60,580 bases of DNA from Clostridiales bacterium (GCA_004557075.1 SFEX01000014.1:1-60580), one strand, 5' to 3'; shown: positions 27,146-35,434, counted from the stretch's first letter. Numbers and translations: made by a program. The notes: generated by a model not told the origin, from the sequence alone.

Positions 27146-29167
27146 TTAATGACCCTGAACACGCAGCAAAGCGTCCTGTGCTACCTCCGGGAGCCGGTCA
27201 AAACGACTCTGAATGTTCTCAGGCATGTTCTGGATCACCTTAGCCTCATCAAGCGGTCCTCCCATAGAGGGGGCGCTCATAGGTGCGGATGTTCCCTGCT
27301 GTGACACCCCGGCGGCTTGCGCCGTCTGTGCGCGCTTGCGCAGCTCTGCAATGAGTTCTGCCTTACGCGGGATCAGCTTATCTGGTATGCGCTCAAGATA
27401 ATCAATGATCTCAAGCGTACCGTCACGGCGCAGGTTATCGAGAGTCTGGACAATGGAAATTTCGCTGTAGGTGCTGGTCGCGCCAACATCTACACGGATA
27501 TTGAGATACAGGTGTTTAAACTGTCTAAAATCAAAGGACTCAAGTACCCTGCGGGAAACAGTATTTTGCATCATCGTGCCGGTCATCGGGTCAATCAGTG
27601 GGGTTCCATCCGGTCCCTCGACGATCTCCTCGAACTCGCGTTCGCGCACAAGCGGCCGTTCACCGTAATAAGTACCCATCATGTCCAGCAATATCGCGCC
27701 AACGTCCTCGTACCACTCGTACAAGTTCGCCTTGGGGTTTTCGAGCGGCACTTCCGAATTAGCCTGCAAAACCATCAGCGCAGAGGTGTTGTCCGGTCGA
27801 ACCGCACCCATCTGCACATCTGTCGCGCCGAGGCACTCGCGCGTATACTGCATTGCCTTGTCGATAGCCACGATGATCTGATTAGACATATCCGCGGGCT
27901 GGAGAAAACCGGCTATATCGCCAATTGCCTGCCCCGGCTGGAGACCGTGAACGGCTATGGCCTGCCCAACCTCGTTGTTCCACTGTCCGATCAGGTCTGC
28001 GTTATACACAGCCTTGGGGAAGCCCATCAGCTGCAAATGACGCATGACCATTGCAAACATGGAGTTAATAAAAATCTGGTTCGGGATAATTCCCGTAACC
28101 AGAGCACGTCCATGATATTGATTTTTCTGATGCTCCCAGTTGCCCCAAGCAACGGGATAAAGGCTCAGACCTGTGTCAACGTCGCTGAATATGTTACAGC
28201 TCTTGGTCGCCTTGGTGGCGTACACTGTCGTAACATAATGCTTCATCCGGCGGGTCTTATATCGCGGGCTGCCGTCGGGGTTAACAACCGGCCTGCCGTC
28301 AACAGTCAGGGGCACGGGGTTACCCTTGTCGTCCCGCACGATCTCCTCAACGGGCTCGCCTGTCTCAGGATCCGTAACGTCTTCCTCGTGGGTGCGCTTC
28401 TCGTACATGTACACATACAGGCATTTGCCGTTTTTATCATCCGCCTGAATAAGCTCATGCCTGCCGCCAACACCGATCTGATGCGCGGTGTCGTTATCCG
28501 GCTGAATGGTTTCCGCCGCGTCAGAGCTCTTTCCCTTTTTATTCGCCTTATCGAACCTACGCTTTTCCTCGCGCAGGTTCTCTACCGTATCGCGTCCGAT
28601 AATGAGCACATACGGCTGTTTCTGCACGCGGCGGTCATTGGGGTTGCCGAACATGACATTTATGCCGTCGACCATTTCCATCTGAATTTCGCCGCGATAC
28701 GCGCCGAACGCACCGCCATAGGGCATCGCGTTTGCATCCCAGAAAAAATGCGCACAGTAGTCTCCGGTCTGTGCGCCGTCAAACAGTGCCTCCCTAACTC
28801 GGTAGTTCATCTTGAACTTGTCCATGAGGTTGCGAACCTCAGCCGTTGCGTACTCGGCGGCATTGGACGTCGGGTCGGAGAGGTTTTCGCCGTCATAGTA
28901 GCTCAGTGAGTCAAACGAAATGGTAGTCTCGTTCGCGGTCAAAGCCGCGACGAACAGCCCCGTAACACGCTTTATAATATTGAACACGGGCTTAGGCAGA
29001 CGGCTCATCGCCTTGGACTCAGGAAGGTGCAGATACTGATTGCCCGAAAAGAACTCTACGTTTGTGTTCACCGTTCGATACTGGTTCGGAGTCAGCCCGT
29101 TGTTGTATGCGCGGCCGAGCTCATAGTACTGCCACGCGCGCGTCTTGTTGTCCTTATCCAAAGTCAT
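27146..29167 (-). CDS. Portal protein
   Basis: The 673-residue protein begins MTLDKDNKTRAWQYYELGRA. It has the early motif VEFFSGNQYLHLPESKAMSR and a mid-protein MFGNPNDRRVQKQPYVLIIG. Length and sequence fit the P22-like portal group of short-tailed phages. It forms the dodecameric ring through which DNA enters and leaves the head. It overlaps the small membrane protein gene by 14 nt and precedes the scaffold gene. Confidence 0.8.
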   Translation of the reverse strand: MTLDKDNKTRAWQYYELGRAYNNGLTPNQYRTVNTNVEFFSGNQYLHLPESKAMSRLPKPVFNIIKRVTGLFVAALTANETTISFDSLSYYDGENLSDPTSNAAEYATAEVRNLMDKFKMNYRVREALFDGAQTGDYCAHFFWDANAMPYGGAFGAYRGEIQMEMVDGINVMFGNPNDRRVQKQPYVLIIGRDTVENLREEKRRFDKANKKGKSSDAAETIQPDNDTAHQIGVGGRHELIQADDKNGKCLYVYMYEKRTHEEDVTDPETGEPVEEIVRDDKGNPVPLTVDGRPVVNPDGSPRYKTRRMKHYVTTVYATKATKSCNIFSDVDTGLSLYPVAWGNWEHQKNQYHGRALVTGIIPNQIFINSMFAMVMRHLQLMGFPKAVYNADLIGQWNNEVGQAIAVHGLQPGQAIGDIAGFLQPADMSNQIIVAIDKAMQYTRECLGATDVQMGAVRPDNTSALMVLQANSEVPLENPKANLYEWYEDVGAILLDMMGTYYGERPLVREREFEEIVEGPDGTPLIDPMTGTMMQNTVSRRVLESFDFRQFKHLYLNIRVDVGATSTYSEISIVQTLDNLRRDGTLEIIDYLERIPDKLIPRKAELIAELRKRAQTAQAAGVSQQGTSAPMSAPSMGGPLDEAKVIQNMPENIQSRFDRLPEVAQDALLRVQGH

Positions 29168-29402
29168 CCGTCGTCACTCCCTCGTTCAGGCCGTAAGCCA
29201 TATCGACGTTATAGCCCATCAGATTGGCAAAAGCCGCCTGCTCCTCGCGGAGTTGCTCTCGTTCCTTTTCAGTGAGCTCCGCCGCATAGCTTTTACGCGC
29301 GGCCTGTATGAGGCGCTCCTTGACACGCCAGCCGGTAAACATACCCGCAGCGAACAGCAGTAGCGCCAGTATCACTCCAAGCGCGCCGTATATAAACTCC
29401 AT
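29154..29402 (-). CDS. Small membrane protein upstream of portal
   Basis: An 82-residue protein with one N-terminal membrane segment (FIYGALGVILALLLFAAGMF) and an amphipathic charged C-terminal helix. The ATG at 29402 has GGAGG 6 nt upstream; an upstream TTG at 29408 is less likely. It overlaps the portal start by 14 nt, implying coupling. Function is unknown. Membrane insertion is inferred from sequence. Confidence 0.65.
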   Translation of the reverse strand: MEFIYGALGVILALLLFAAGMFTGWRVKERLIQAARKSYAAELTEKEREQLREEQAAFANLMGYNVDMAYGLNEGVTTDDFG

Positions 29403-29418
29403 AGTCAACCTCCTAAAT

Positions 29419-29495
29419 TGGGTGCGGGGGCGGGACTCGAACCCGCGTCTTACGGTTTATGAGGCCGTACTGGAACCGTCTCCAGTCACCCCGCA
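29419..29495 (-). tRNA. Phage tRNA with CAU anticodon (Met or Ile2)
   Basis: The 77-nt cloverleaf has acceptor TGCGGGG/CCCCGCA, a D arm CTGG/CCAG, a 7-nt anticodon loop CTCATAA, a T arm GCGGG-TTCGAGT-CCCGC and an encoded CCA. One C-A mismatch is in the anticodon stem. Whether it is elongator Met or a lysidine-modified Ile tRNA cannot be told from sequence alone. Confidence 0.85.
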
Positions 29496-29615
29496 ATAGA
29501 AATGTGGCTTGTGCGAGCGTCGACCCTCTCGTTCTAACCACTCATCCTCGGCAGAGACACCAAAGATGTTTCACCAGTTCATTAGTGACTCAGCACAATT
29601 TAATAGAACCTTCCG

Positions 29616-29691
29616 TGGCGGGAAATGCAGGACTCGGACCTGCGACCCTCTGTTTAACAGACAGACGCTCTACCTGCTGAGCTAATCTCCC
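29616..29691 (-). tRNA. Phage tRNA-Asn (GUU)
   Basis: The 76-nt cloverleaf has acceptor GGGAGAT/ATTTCCC, anticodon loop CTGTTAA (anticodon GTT), T arm GCAGG-TCCGAGT-CCTGC and an encoded CCA. Its 5' end overlaps the last codons and stop of the HNH gene by about 10 nt. The two phage tRNAs and the HNH gene sit as an insert between terL and the portal region. The 120 nt between the two tRNAs hold no clear third tRNA. Confidence 0.9.
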
Positions 29692-30077
29692 GTACCTAAA
29701 TACTCATCAAGCGTAATGCCCTCACGACGTTCGCGGTAATGGAACTCCCTGTGGCAATTGGCGCAGAGAACCACGCACTTTTTTACCTCTCTCAAAAGAT
29801 TTTCCTTCGTGCGTATGGACGAACGGCCGATGGTGAAGTCCTTCTCCGCGGGGTCGAGATGGTGGAAGTCCAGCACCTCGGGCCGTGTCTCGCCGCATTT
29901 CTCGCAGCGAAGTTTAAGGCTGCCGAGAAATTCCCGCTGCTGTTTATATCGAGCGCGATCGCGTGCTCCCTGACACGCCTTACAGTGAGCTTTGTAGCGT
30001 TGAATACCATCTCGAACGCCGGTTTTCTGAAACTCGCTGAGGGGCTTCTCGGTGCCGCATGTCTTGCATACTTTCAT
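29682..30077 (-). CDS. Free-standing HNH endonuclease
   Basis: The 131-residue protein has an N-terminal zinc-binding CKTCG/CKACQ pair and a second CEKCG/CANCH pair framing the HNH core (LDFHHLDP, then VLCANCHREFHY). It is probably a homing or packaging-associated nuclease, as HNH genes next to terL often are. The stop codon lies inside the tRNA-Asn gene. It starts 8 nt after the terL stop. Confidence 0.85.
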   Translation of the reverse strand: MKVCKTCGTEKPLSEFQKTGVRDGIQRYKAHCKACQGARDRARYKQQREFLGSLKLRCEKCGETRPEVLDFHHLDPAEKDFTIGRSSIRTKENLLREVKKCVVLCANCHREFHYRERREGITLDEYLGTGD

Positions 30078-30085
30078 CGAGCCCG

Positions 30086-31588
30086 TCAGAGCATACCATT
30101 CCTCTGGTCGTAAACGTCATACAGCTGATCGCCGTCGAGGAATGCCTCCTGTTCACGATCAGCCATAACCACCTCTTCGGGTATCGGAGGCAGCTCATAC
30201 TGACCCGAGGAGAAGAGCATAAACGCCAACGCCTGCGTGGATGAGTCAACCATATCGTCGTGTGCGCCCGCCGGGAATGCCGCCCACTGATCTATATACG
30301 GCTCCAGCCACGGTGCGTCCATAGGAAGATACACATGCCCCGACTCGATCGCGGGGCTTACGGCGTTCACGCGCGCCTCTTTACCACCGCGCGGTGTAAC
30401 CGGGATGCAAAACATCTCGCGCTGGAGTACGTCGATAATCGCCGATCCGTTGGCCTTGTCCTCTATAAGCACCCTCTGCGCGCGGGGGTAAAGCTGCTTT
30501 ACCAGCCGAATGCTGCGCAGGGTCTCGGTAAACGACATCTGACGGTTTAGACAGTAGCGCAAATAGTAGTCGTTTCCGCGCTTGCCCCACACCGTTATTG
30601 CCACAAAATCGCTGCTGGCGGTGCCTTTAAAAGTAGCATCGACACTGATGAGCTCAGTGCCGAACGTCAGTATTTCTCTTGTATCGTAGTATTTCCACCA
30701 CTCGCGCAGGACGAGGTTACCGCCCTCTACGCGGGGTGAACACTGATATAGCGCCGACCACGCACGAGCACCGCCGAGCGGGTCTGCGATGTAGCTCGCC
30801 TTAAAATCCGCCAGCCACGCCGCATCCTTACCCAGCTCCGGGCACAGCGGATCGCCTGCGCTTCGGCCGAGAGGATCATCCTCCTCCGCCTCGACGGGTA
30901 ATCTCAGCAGCCGCGCATTGTGCTCATTAGCCAGCACACGCGCCGCCAAATCATCCTCGTGCCACGGCGTCATTATGATTATGACCTTCGCCCCCGCAGC
31001 AAGTCGGGATTTGATGGAGTTCTGCCACTCCTCCCACACCTTCGAGCGAAATGTCTCGCTGTCCGCCTCTTCGCGGTTCTTTACGGGGTCGTCAATAACA
31101 ACAAGGTTTGCGGGGTTGCCGGTGATGCCCGAACGAATGCCTCGACTGATAAGGCGCCCGGTATGCCCGGCGAGCTCAAACTCCACCGCGCGATCAACTG
31201 CGCCGATATGTATATTAAACAGCGCCCCGCCCTTGTCCTTGATTTTCTCTTTGTTGCGCCTACAGAACTTCTCTGCGAAATCCTCATTGTAGCTGGCAAT
31301 TATGACGCGCTTGTCCGGCCACCGCCCCATGTACCATGAGGGCAAGGTTTCGGTAACGGTGAGGCTCTTACCGTGCTGCGGTGGTGACTCTATGACAAGT
31401 ATGTCATACGCATGACCGGTATCCGTCTCAAGAAAATCCTGCACGCTGTCTGCCAAGTAGCGGCTCATGCGGGTCGTTTTCCACGCGGGGCCATGCACAT
31501 AAGGAAGATACTCACGATACCGCCGTCTCGCCAGCTCGCGCAACGCCAGTTCAGCGTTTATGCTATCCAGTTCGGACACATCAGACAC
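30086..31588 (-). CDS. terL: Terminase large subunit
   Basis: About 500 residues. The ATPase domain has a Walker A-like SPPQHGKS (about 69-76) and Walker B LVVIDDPV (about 162). The C-terminal nuclease domain has acidic motifs SVDATFKG and AHDDMVDSSTQAL. It cuts and pumps DNA into the prohead. The frame extends to an ATG at 31645 without a ribosome binding site; a GTG at 31588 has GGAG 11 nt upstream and is preferred. It lies downstream of terS across a terminator-like hairpin and a repeat. Confidence 0.88.
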   Translation of the reverse strand: MSDVSELDSINAELALRELARRRYREYLPYVHGPAWKTTRMSRYLADSVQDFLETDTGHAYDILVIESPPQHGKSLTVTETLPSWYMGRWPDKRVIIASYNEDFAEKFCRRNKEKIKDKGGALFNIHIGAVDRAVEFELAGHTGRLISRGIRSGITGNPANLVVIDDPVKNREEADSETFRSKVWEEWQNSIKSRLAAGAKVIIIMTPWHEDDLAARVLANEHNARLLRLPVEAEEDDPLGRSAGDPLCPELGKDAAWLADFKASYIADPLGGARAWSALYQCSPRVEGGNLVLREWWKYYDTREILTFGTELISVDATFKGTASSDFVAITVWGKRGNDYYLRYCLNRQMSFTETLRSIRLVKQLYPRAQRVLIEDKANGSAIIDVLQREMFCIPVTPRGGKEARVNAVSPAIESGHVYLPMDAPWLEPYIDQWAAFPAGAHDDMVDSSTQALAFMLFSSGQYELPPIPEEVVMADREQEAFLDGDQLYDVYDQRNGML

Positions 31589-31649
31589 GTTTGCGATATC
31601 TCCTTTCAGAAATTTTCTTAGGTAACAGCCAATGTGGGACCCCATAGAA

Positions 31650-31679
31650 GAGGGGGCTTGGTGTTTGGAGCATACCCCC
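31650..31679. repeat. Repeat flanking terS, copy 1
   Basis: Motif gagggggcttggtgtttgga, then gc-taccccc. The same motif recurs at 32496-32524, on the other side of terS. Flanking terS makes it a candidate packaging (pac/cos) or TerS-binding site. This is inference. Confidence 0.6.
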
Positions 31680-31706
31680 TACTCTGTTGCTCGGCAGACC
31701 GAACAC

Positions 31707-31744
31707 AAATAAAAACGCCTCGGGGCATGGTGCCTCGGGGCGTT
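31707..31744 (-). terminator. Hairpin after terS
   Basis: A long stem (aacgcctcggggca pairing with tgcctcggggcgtt, two mismatches) with a 3-nt loop, followed on the minus strand by a T-rich run. It would attenuate transcription between terS and terL. Confidence 0.6.
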
Positions 31745-31759
31745 AGTCATATTCGGTTT

Positions 31760-32206
31760 TTACTCAGTGGCCTCAGTCTCTGCTCTGCGGGTCGCAGCCA
31801 TCTGCTGGAGCTGCTCGTCGCTCAGCTTGGACAAGTCTATCGCCTCGAAGGGCTGTCCATCGAGATTGCCTATCTCCACGCCCTGTCTCGGCTTCTCGCC
31901 GGACGTGTCTCGCGTGAACTTGGCCGCCTCAACATCGCCCGCCTTAGCCTTGAGCAGCATAGCTACTGCAAGCGCATCGGCCTGCGTGGGGTCGGGCACA
32001 CCAGCGATAGTGAGTATCTCTATAGCGGTCTTGTCTATGTCGTTCTGTCCGATCAGCGGCAGACTGAGAAGATCAATCAGTGCATCCTGAATGAGACGAC
32101 GTCTGCGGCGCAGCGCGGCCGACGCCTTACCGCCCTTGCGGCCTGCCTCTCTCGCGGTCTCCGAGGTAAAATAGCTTACCTTGCTTCCTTCACCCGGTCC
32201 TGCCAT
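31760..32206 (-). CDS. terS: Terminase small subunit (putative)
   Basis: The 148-residue protein starts MAGPGEGSKVSYFTSETARE and continues with a basic helical region (RKGGKASAALRRRRRL) typical of DNA-recognition N-termini of small terminases. Helical middle and acidic tail regions follow. GGAGG lies 8 nt before the ATG at 32206, favoured over an upstream start at 32254. The call rests on these traits and on position before terL. Repeats on both sides may be its binding sites. Confidence 0.65.
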   Translation of the reverse strand: MAGPGEGSKVSYFTSETAREAGRKGGKASAALRRRRRLIQDALIDLLSLPLIGQNDIDKTAIEILTIAGVPDPTQADALAVAMLLKAKAGDVEAAKFTRDTSGEKPRQGVEIGNLDGQPFEAIDLSKLSDEQLQQMAATRRAETEATE

Positions 32207-32244
32207 ATGCCTCACCTCCGTTTTTCTGTTTCTTTTCATTCTAC

Positions 32245-32274
32245 ATATTACCACTGACTCTTACTGACATTCAA
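32245..32274 (-). promoter_or_regulatory. Putative late promoter upstream of terS
   Basis: On the minus strand TTGAAT (32269-32274) and TAATAT (32245-32250) are separated by 18 nt. TGTCA-type short repeats overlap it (TGTCAttgaaTGTCAgtaagAGTCA) and could bind an activator. It would start the late transcript. The assignment is moderate because the boxes are imperfect. Confidence 0.4.
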
Positions 32275-32495
32275 TGACATGTTTTCATCGGTGTTTAGGC
32301 TCGCGTCAGTTGCGATAGGCTGGAGCGGCAACCGTGCGAAAAGAAGTTGTAATCGTTTGTCTTTTCCGCTTTCTTGGACGGTCGCGGCGGTGGTCAGAAA
32401 GAAAAAAAGCGCATTCGCCTATTGTAAGTAATAGGAAAATGGGTTTTTTAGGCGCGGATTTCCTCGAAAAATATAGCGTAAAGGTGGGCTCCCAC

Positions 32496-32560
32496 GAGGG
32501 GGCTTGGTGTTTGGAGCCTACCCCACCCCCGTAGGGGGTGGAGGGGGTGGGGGGTGGGTG
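32496..32560. repeat. terS-flanking repeat copy 2 plus G-run/hairpin element
   Basis: Positions 32496-32524 repeat the 31650-31679 motif. It runs into an inverted repeat ccaccccc-gta-gggggtgg (32523-32541), and then four G-runs of 5, 5, 6 and 3 at 32534-32558, a strong G-quadruplex pattern on the plus strand. The roughly 600 bases from 32255 to 32855 contain no convincing gene; the rest is GC-rich CpG-dense DNA to about 32700. Confidence 0.6.
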
Positions 32561-32741
32561 CGCGCCCATACATGCACATACGCACGCGTAATGCGCGGGC
32601 GATACCCGCGTACATATGCGCAGGCGAAGCCGACGCCCACACACGCGAGCAGGTGCGCGCGACGCGCGGCCGCGCACGAAACGCGCCTGCGCGTTGTGAT
32701 TTCCGCGGGGATTAAGCCAAGCAAGCCTGTACCCCATGGTT

Positions 32742-32809
32742 AAAAAAGCCTTGATTTATCAATGCTTTGCGGCGTTTTCGCGCACGTGGGTGCAACATCA
32801 GGTGCAACA
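32742..32809. repeat. Dispersed A+B repeat, internal copy
   Basis: Motif A variant (aaaaaagcc ttgatttatcaatgctttgc gg, 32742-32772) and motif B (two GGTGCAACA, 32789-32809) are combined as at the left end, but in the middle of the prophage with no tRNA core nearby. It lies at the junction of the late module and the accessory operon. Confidence 0.6.
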
Positions 32810-32817
32810 ATTGAGCA

Positions 32818-32851
32818 GAAAAACAGCGCTCCGGCGAACTGCCGGAGCGCT
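32818..32851 (-). terminator. Terminator of the XRE regulator gene
   Basis: A perfect 11-bp stem (agcgctccggc / gccggagcgct), a 5-nt loop and GTTTTT on the minus strand lie just past the stop of the 74-residue regulator. Confidence 0.85.
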
Positions 32852-32855
32852 ATTC

Positions 32856-33080
32856 TCATTCGCGCGCGTCGCGCGTGTCTGGCACATACTCGATGAGATC
32901 GCCCGGCTGACAGTCGAGCAAGGCGCACAATTTGTCGAGGTTCGCCCACGAAAGAGGCTCGCCGTCCCGTAGCTTTTGCACCGTGCTGTTCGATAACGCG
33001 CGGGCGATTTGCAGCTTGTACGTCGTGTATCCGAGGTCTTTCAGGGCTTTCAGAATGTCGATTTTGTAACGCAAAGCCAT
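32856..33080 (-). CDS. XRE family regulator of the amidoligase operon
   Basis: The 74-residue protein is essentially one Cro/CI-type HTH (about 8-66; LGYTTYKLQIARALSNSTVQ) with a short charged tail. AAGGAGG precedes the ATG. It is divergently transcribed from the amidoligase operon across a 237-bp region with repeated CATAGCCGA sites overlapping the operon's promoter. It is therefore probably the local repressor and autoregulator. That link is inferred from layout. Confidence 0.8.
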   Translation of the reverse strand: MALRYKIDILKALKDLGYTTYKLQIARALSNSTVQKLRDGEPLSWANLDKLCALLDCQPGDLIEYVPDTRDARE

Positions 33081-33115
33081 GCGTATTTCCTCCTTTACTA
33101 TGATTTATTTTAATT

Positions 33116-33223
33116 CAAAACATAGCCGAAAACAAGGCGACATTTTGCACAAAAACATAGCCGATTTTTCGGTTATGTTTGGCCGTTCTGCCGATTGACT
33201 ATGGCCGAATTTTCGACTATGAT
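33116..33223 (+). promoter_or_regulatory. Divergent operator array and amidoligase operon promoter
   Basis: A near-consensus promoter, TTGACT (33195-33200), 17 nt, TATGAT (33218-33223), faces the amidoligase. Five half-sites of the form CATAGCCGA lie at about 33118, 33155, 33168 (inverted), 33199 (inverted) and 33215. Two of them form a palindrome AACATAGCCGA-ttt-TCGGTTATGTT. Sites overlap the promoter, as expected for repression by the adjacent XRE protein. Confidence 0.65.
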
Positions 33224-33317
33224 TTTAAGCGTCGGGAGGACGTGCCGAGCGGGACGCCGAGCCGCCGACCGACGAAAACAAATCAGACAGCGTAAAAACG
33301 CGAGAGGAGAAAAAATC

Positions 33318-34202
33318 ATGATTTACAACTACGGCTACAAACCCGAACCGCGGTTCCGCTATGCCGGACGCGAGAACCCCGAAAAGGCCCGTACATACGG
33401 CCTTGAGCTCGAAGTTTCCACCAAGCGCGGCGTAAGCCACATTGACCCGCGCGACCTGAGCGACCGGCTCGACGCAATCACCGAGGGCTTTGTGTACTGC
33501 AAGTCCGACTGTTCAGTCTCCGGCGGTCTCGAAATGGTCACTCATCCCGCGAGTCTCCGCGCACACATGAGCAGCGTGAGCTGGAAACACTTCTGCAAGA
33601 CCTGCGTCAAGGCCGGTTTCCGCTCACACGACGCCGACGAGTCCGCCGGTCTCCACATCCACGTCGGACGCGCTCAGCTCGGACGCACGAGCGAGGAGCG
33701 CGACGAGGTCGCCCGCAAGCTCACCGTGCTGTTCCGGCGCTATTGGCCGCAGCTCGTGAAATTCAGCCGCCGCGCCGAGTCCTGCCTCGACCAGTGGGCA
33801 CCCCGCCCCGAAATCCGATATGAAACGAGTTGGAGCGGTGCGGAAATTGCACAGCGCATGGCCGACTTCCCCACCTACCGCGCCAACCACAACGCCCGCT
33901 ACACCGCCGTCAACCTGACCAACGGCGCGACAATCGAGTTCCGCATCTTCCGCGGCTCGCTCAAGCGCGACACGGTCATCGCCGCCATTCAGCTCGTCGA
34001 CAACATGTGCGAGTACGCCATGACGCACACATGGGACGACATACAGGCGAGCACATGGCTCGACGTCGCCCGTTGCAAGCCCTACAACGAGCTCGACCAG
34101 TACCTCGTCAACCGCGGTCTCATGCCCTCCGGCGTCACGCCGCCCACCACCCGGCGCGTGTGCGACTTCGGCGGCATCGACGGTGCGCCCGTGATGGCCT
34201 GA
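33318..34202 (+). CDS. Amidoligase (COOH-NH2 ligase) family enzyme
   Basis: The 294-residue protein has motifs of the glutamine synthetase-fold amidoligase family: YGLELEV (27-33, acidic metal ligands), GLEMVTHP (70-77), GLHIHVG (111-117) and IEFRIFRG (206-213). Such enzymes use ATP to join an amine to a carboxylate. In phages they are reported with class II amidotransferases and proposed to modify peptides, proteins or wall material. The ATG at 33318 follows GAGGAG; an earlier frame start overlaps the promoter and is rejected. Codon use is strongly C-ending compared with the late genes. The substrate is unknown. Confidence 0.8.
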   Translation: MIYNYGYKPEPRFRYAGRENPEKARTYGLELEVSTKRGVSHIDPRDLSDRLDAITEGFVYCKSDCSVSGGLEMVTHPASLRAHMSSVSWKHFCKTCVKAGFRSHDADESAGLHIHVGRAQLGRTSEERDEVARKLTVLFRRYWPQLVKFSRRAESCLDQWAPRPEIRYETSWSGAEIAQRMADFPTYRANHNARYTAVNLTNGATIEFRIFRGSLKRDTVIAAIQLVDNMCEYAMTHTWDDIQASTWLDVARCKPYNELDQYLVNRGLMPSGVTPPTTRRVCDFGGIDGAPVMA

Positions 34203-34329
34203 CACCCACACTCACCCGCCTGACGATGGCGCGCCGACCACGCGCCGAAACGCCCGACCCCGGGCGTCGCGGGAGGTCAAACCGAACGCAAGAACCTTGA
34301 AAATTCAATACCCGAAAGGAGAAACGACT

Positions 34330-35328
34330 ATGTGCATTATCTGTGCTAAACCTGCGAACGTAAAATTTCCCTCTGAGGAGACTATCAGAAACATGTGGAA
34401 CGCCAACAGCGACGGCGCCGGTCTGATGTACGTCAAGGACGGAAAGGTCCGCATCGAGAAAGGTTTCATGACTTACAAGTCATTCACCGCCAAGCTCGAC
34501 GAGCTCCGCAAGACGCTCGACCTTGTGAAAACTCCTGTGGTCATGCACTTCCGCATCACGACCCACGGCGGCACCTGTGCCGCGAACACTCACCCGTTCC
34601 CCGTCACCGACAGCATCGCCCGCCTCAAGCAGACGAACGTCACGACCACGCTGGGCGTCGCGCACAACGGCATCATCCCTATCACGCCCCGCAAGGGCAT
34701 TTCGGACACGATGGAGTACATCGCCACTCAGCTCTCACCGCTGACCCGCGCGCTGCCCGACTGGTATCACTCCACCCCCGCTCTTGAGCTCGTGCGCAAC
34801 GCGCTGCACAGCAAGCTGGCCGTGCTCGACAGCTCCGGCGAGATCGTGACCATAGGCGACTTTGTCGAGGACAACGGCGTGCTGTACTCCAACACCAGCT
34901 TCCGCGGCTGGGGCAAGCGCTGGGTGAACGCGAACTGTTACTCGGGCTTTGATCTCGACGACTGGGACGACTACTACCCCACGACCGCGAGCAGGTCCGG
35001 CGGCAAAAAGAGCAAGAGCAAGAAAAAGAGCTCCGGCGCGAAGACCGACGCAAAGACCTACCCGATCACGATCAAGAAAGCCCCGCTCATGTGGCTCGTC
35101 ATGGCGGACGAGGGCGCGTATGTGTCCGACCCTAAGACCGGCCACATCATCGAGGGCGCTGACTTCCTGCTCGACGCGGACGAACATGTGTACGTCTACG
35201 ACCCCACGTTCGACGCGGCATCCCGCACGAAAGACTACCGCGCGTATACCGCCAACGGCTCCTGCCTGCGCTTCAACGAGGAGCTCGCCTGCGGCGAATA
35301 CATCATCACCGACACCGACCAGCTTTAA
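34330..35328 (+). CDS. Class II glutamine amidotransferase-like protein
   Basis: The 332-residue protein starts Met-Cys-Ile-Ile-Cys, putting the Ntn nucleophile at Cys2 once Met is removed. Further family motifs are NSDGAGLMY, HFRITTHGG and LGVAHNGII. It would release ammonia from glutamine for the amidoligase encoded just upstream. AAAGGAG precedes the ATG at 34330; an upstream in-frame ATG would bury the cysteine and is rejected. The C-terminal half has a Ser/Lys-rich linker (about 228-245) and an unassigned domain. Confidence 0.8.
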   Translation: MCIICAKPANVKFPSEETIRNMWNANSDGAGLMYVKDGKVRIEKGFMTYKSFTAKLDELRKTLDLVKTPVVMHFRITTHGGTCAANTHPFPVTDSIARLKQTNVTTTLGVAHNGIIPITPRKGISDTMEYIATQLSPLTRALPDWYHSTPALELVRNALHSKLAVLDSSGEIVTIGDFVEDNGVLYSNTSFRGWGKRWVNANCYSGFDLDDWDDYYPTTASRSGGKKSKSKKKSSGAKTDAKTYPITIKKAPLMWLVMADEGAYVSDPKTGHIIEGADFLLDADEHVYVYDPTFDAASRTKDYRAYTANGSCLRFNEELACGEYIITDTDQL

Positions 35329-35434
35329 TCCTGTCTGACGATGGCCTGCTGGCTACAGGCCGAAACGCCTCCCTCTCCTCGGAGGCGTCACAGGGAGCCG
35401 CCTGAGCGCCCGCACACGAAAGGATACCACACTC

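Noticed and set aside
27317..28909. Long open frame (530 codons) on the plus strand opposite the portal gene.
   Set aside because: It is the antisense shadow of a confidently assigned gene, lacks a ribosome site and shows no domain pattern.
29496..29615. Possible third tRNA between the two phage tRNAs.
   Set aside because: A D-arm-like GAGTGGTTAGAAC is present but no T arm or matched acceptor could be formed; at most a degenerate relic.
32306..32737. 143-codon minus-strand frame upstream of terS.
   Set aside because: Low-complexity, Arg/Pro/His-rich composition over the G-run region, no ribosome site, and it crosses the repeat elements.
33195..33317. Upstream start for the amidoligase.
   Set aside because: That start lies on the promoter's -35 box, and the ATG at 33318 has a proper GAGGAG site.
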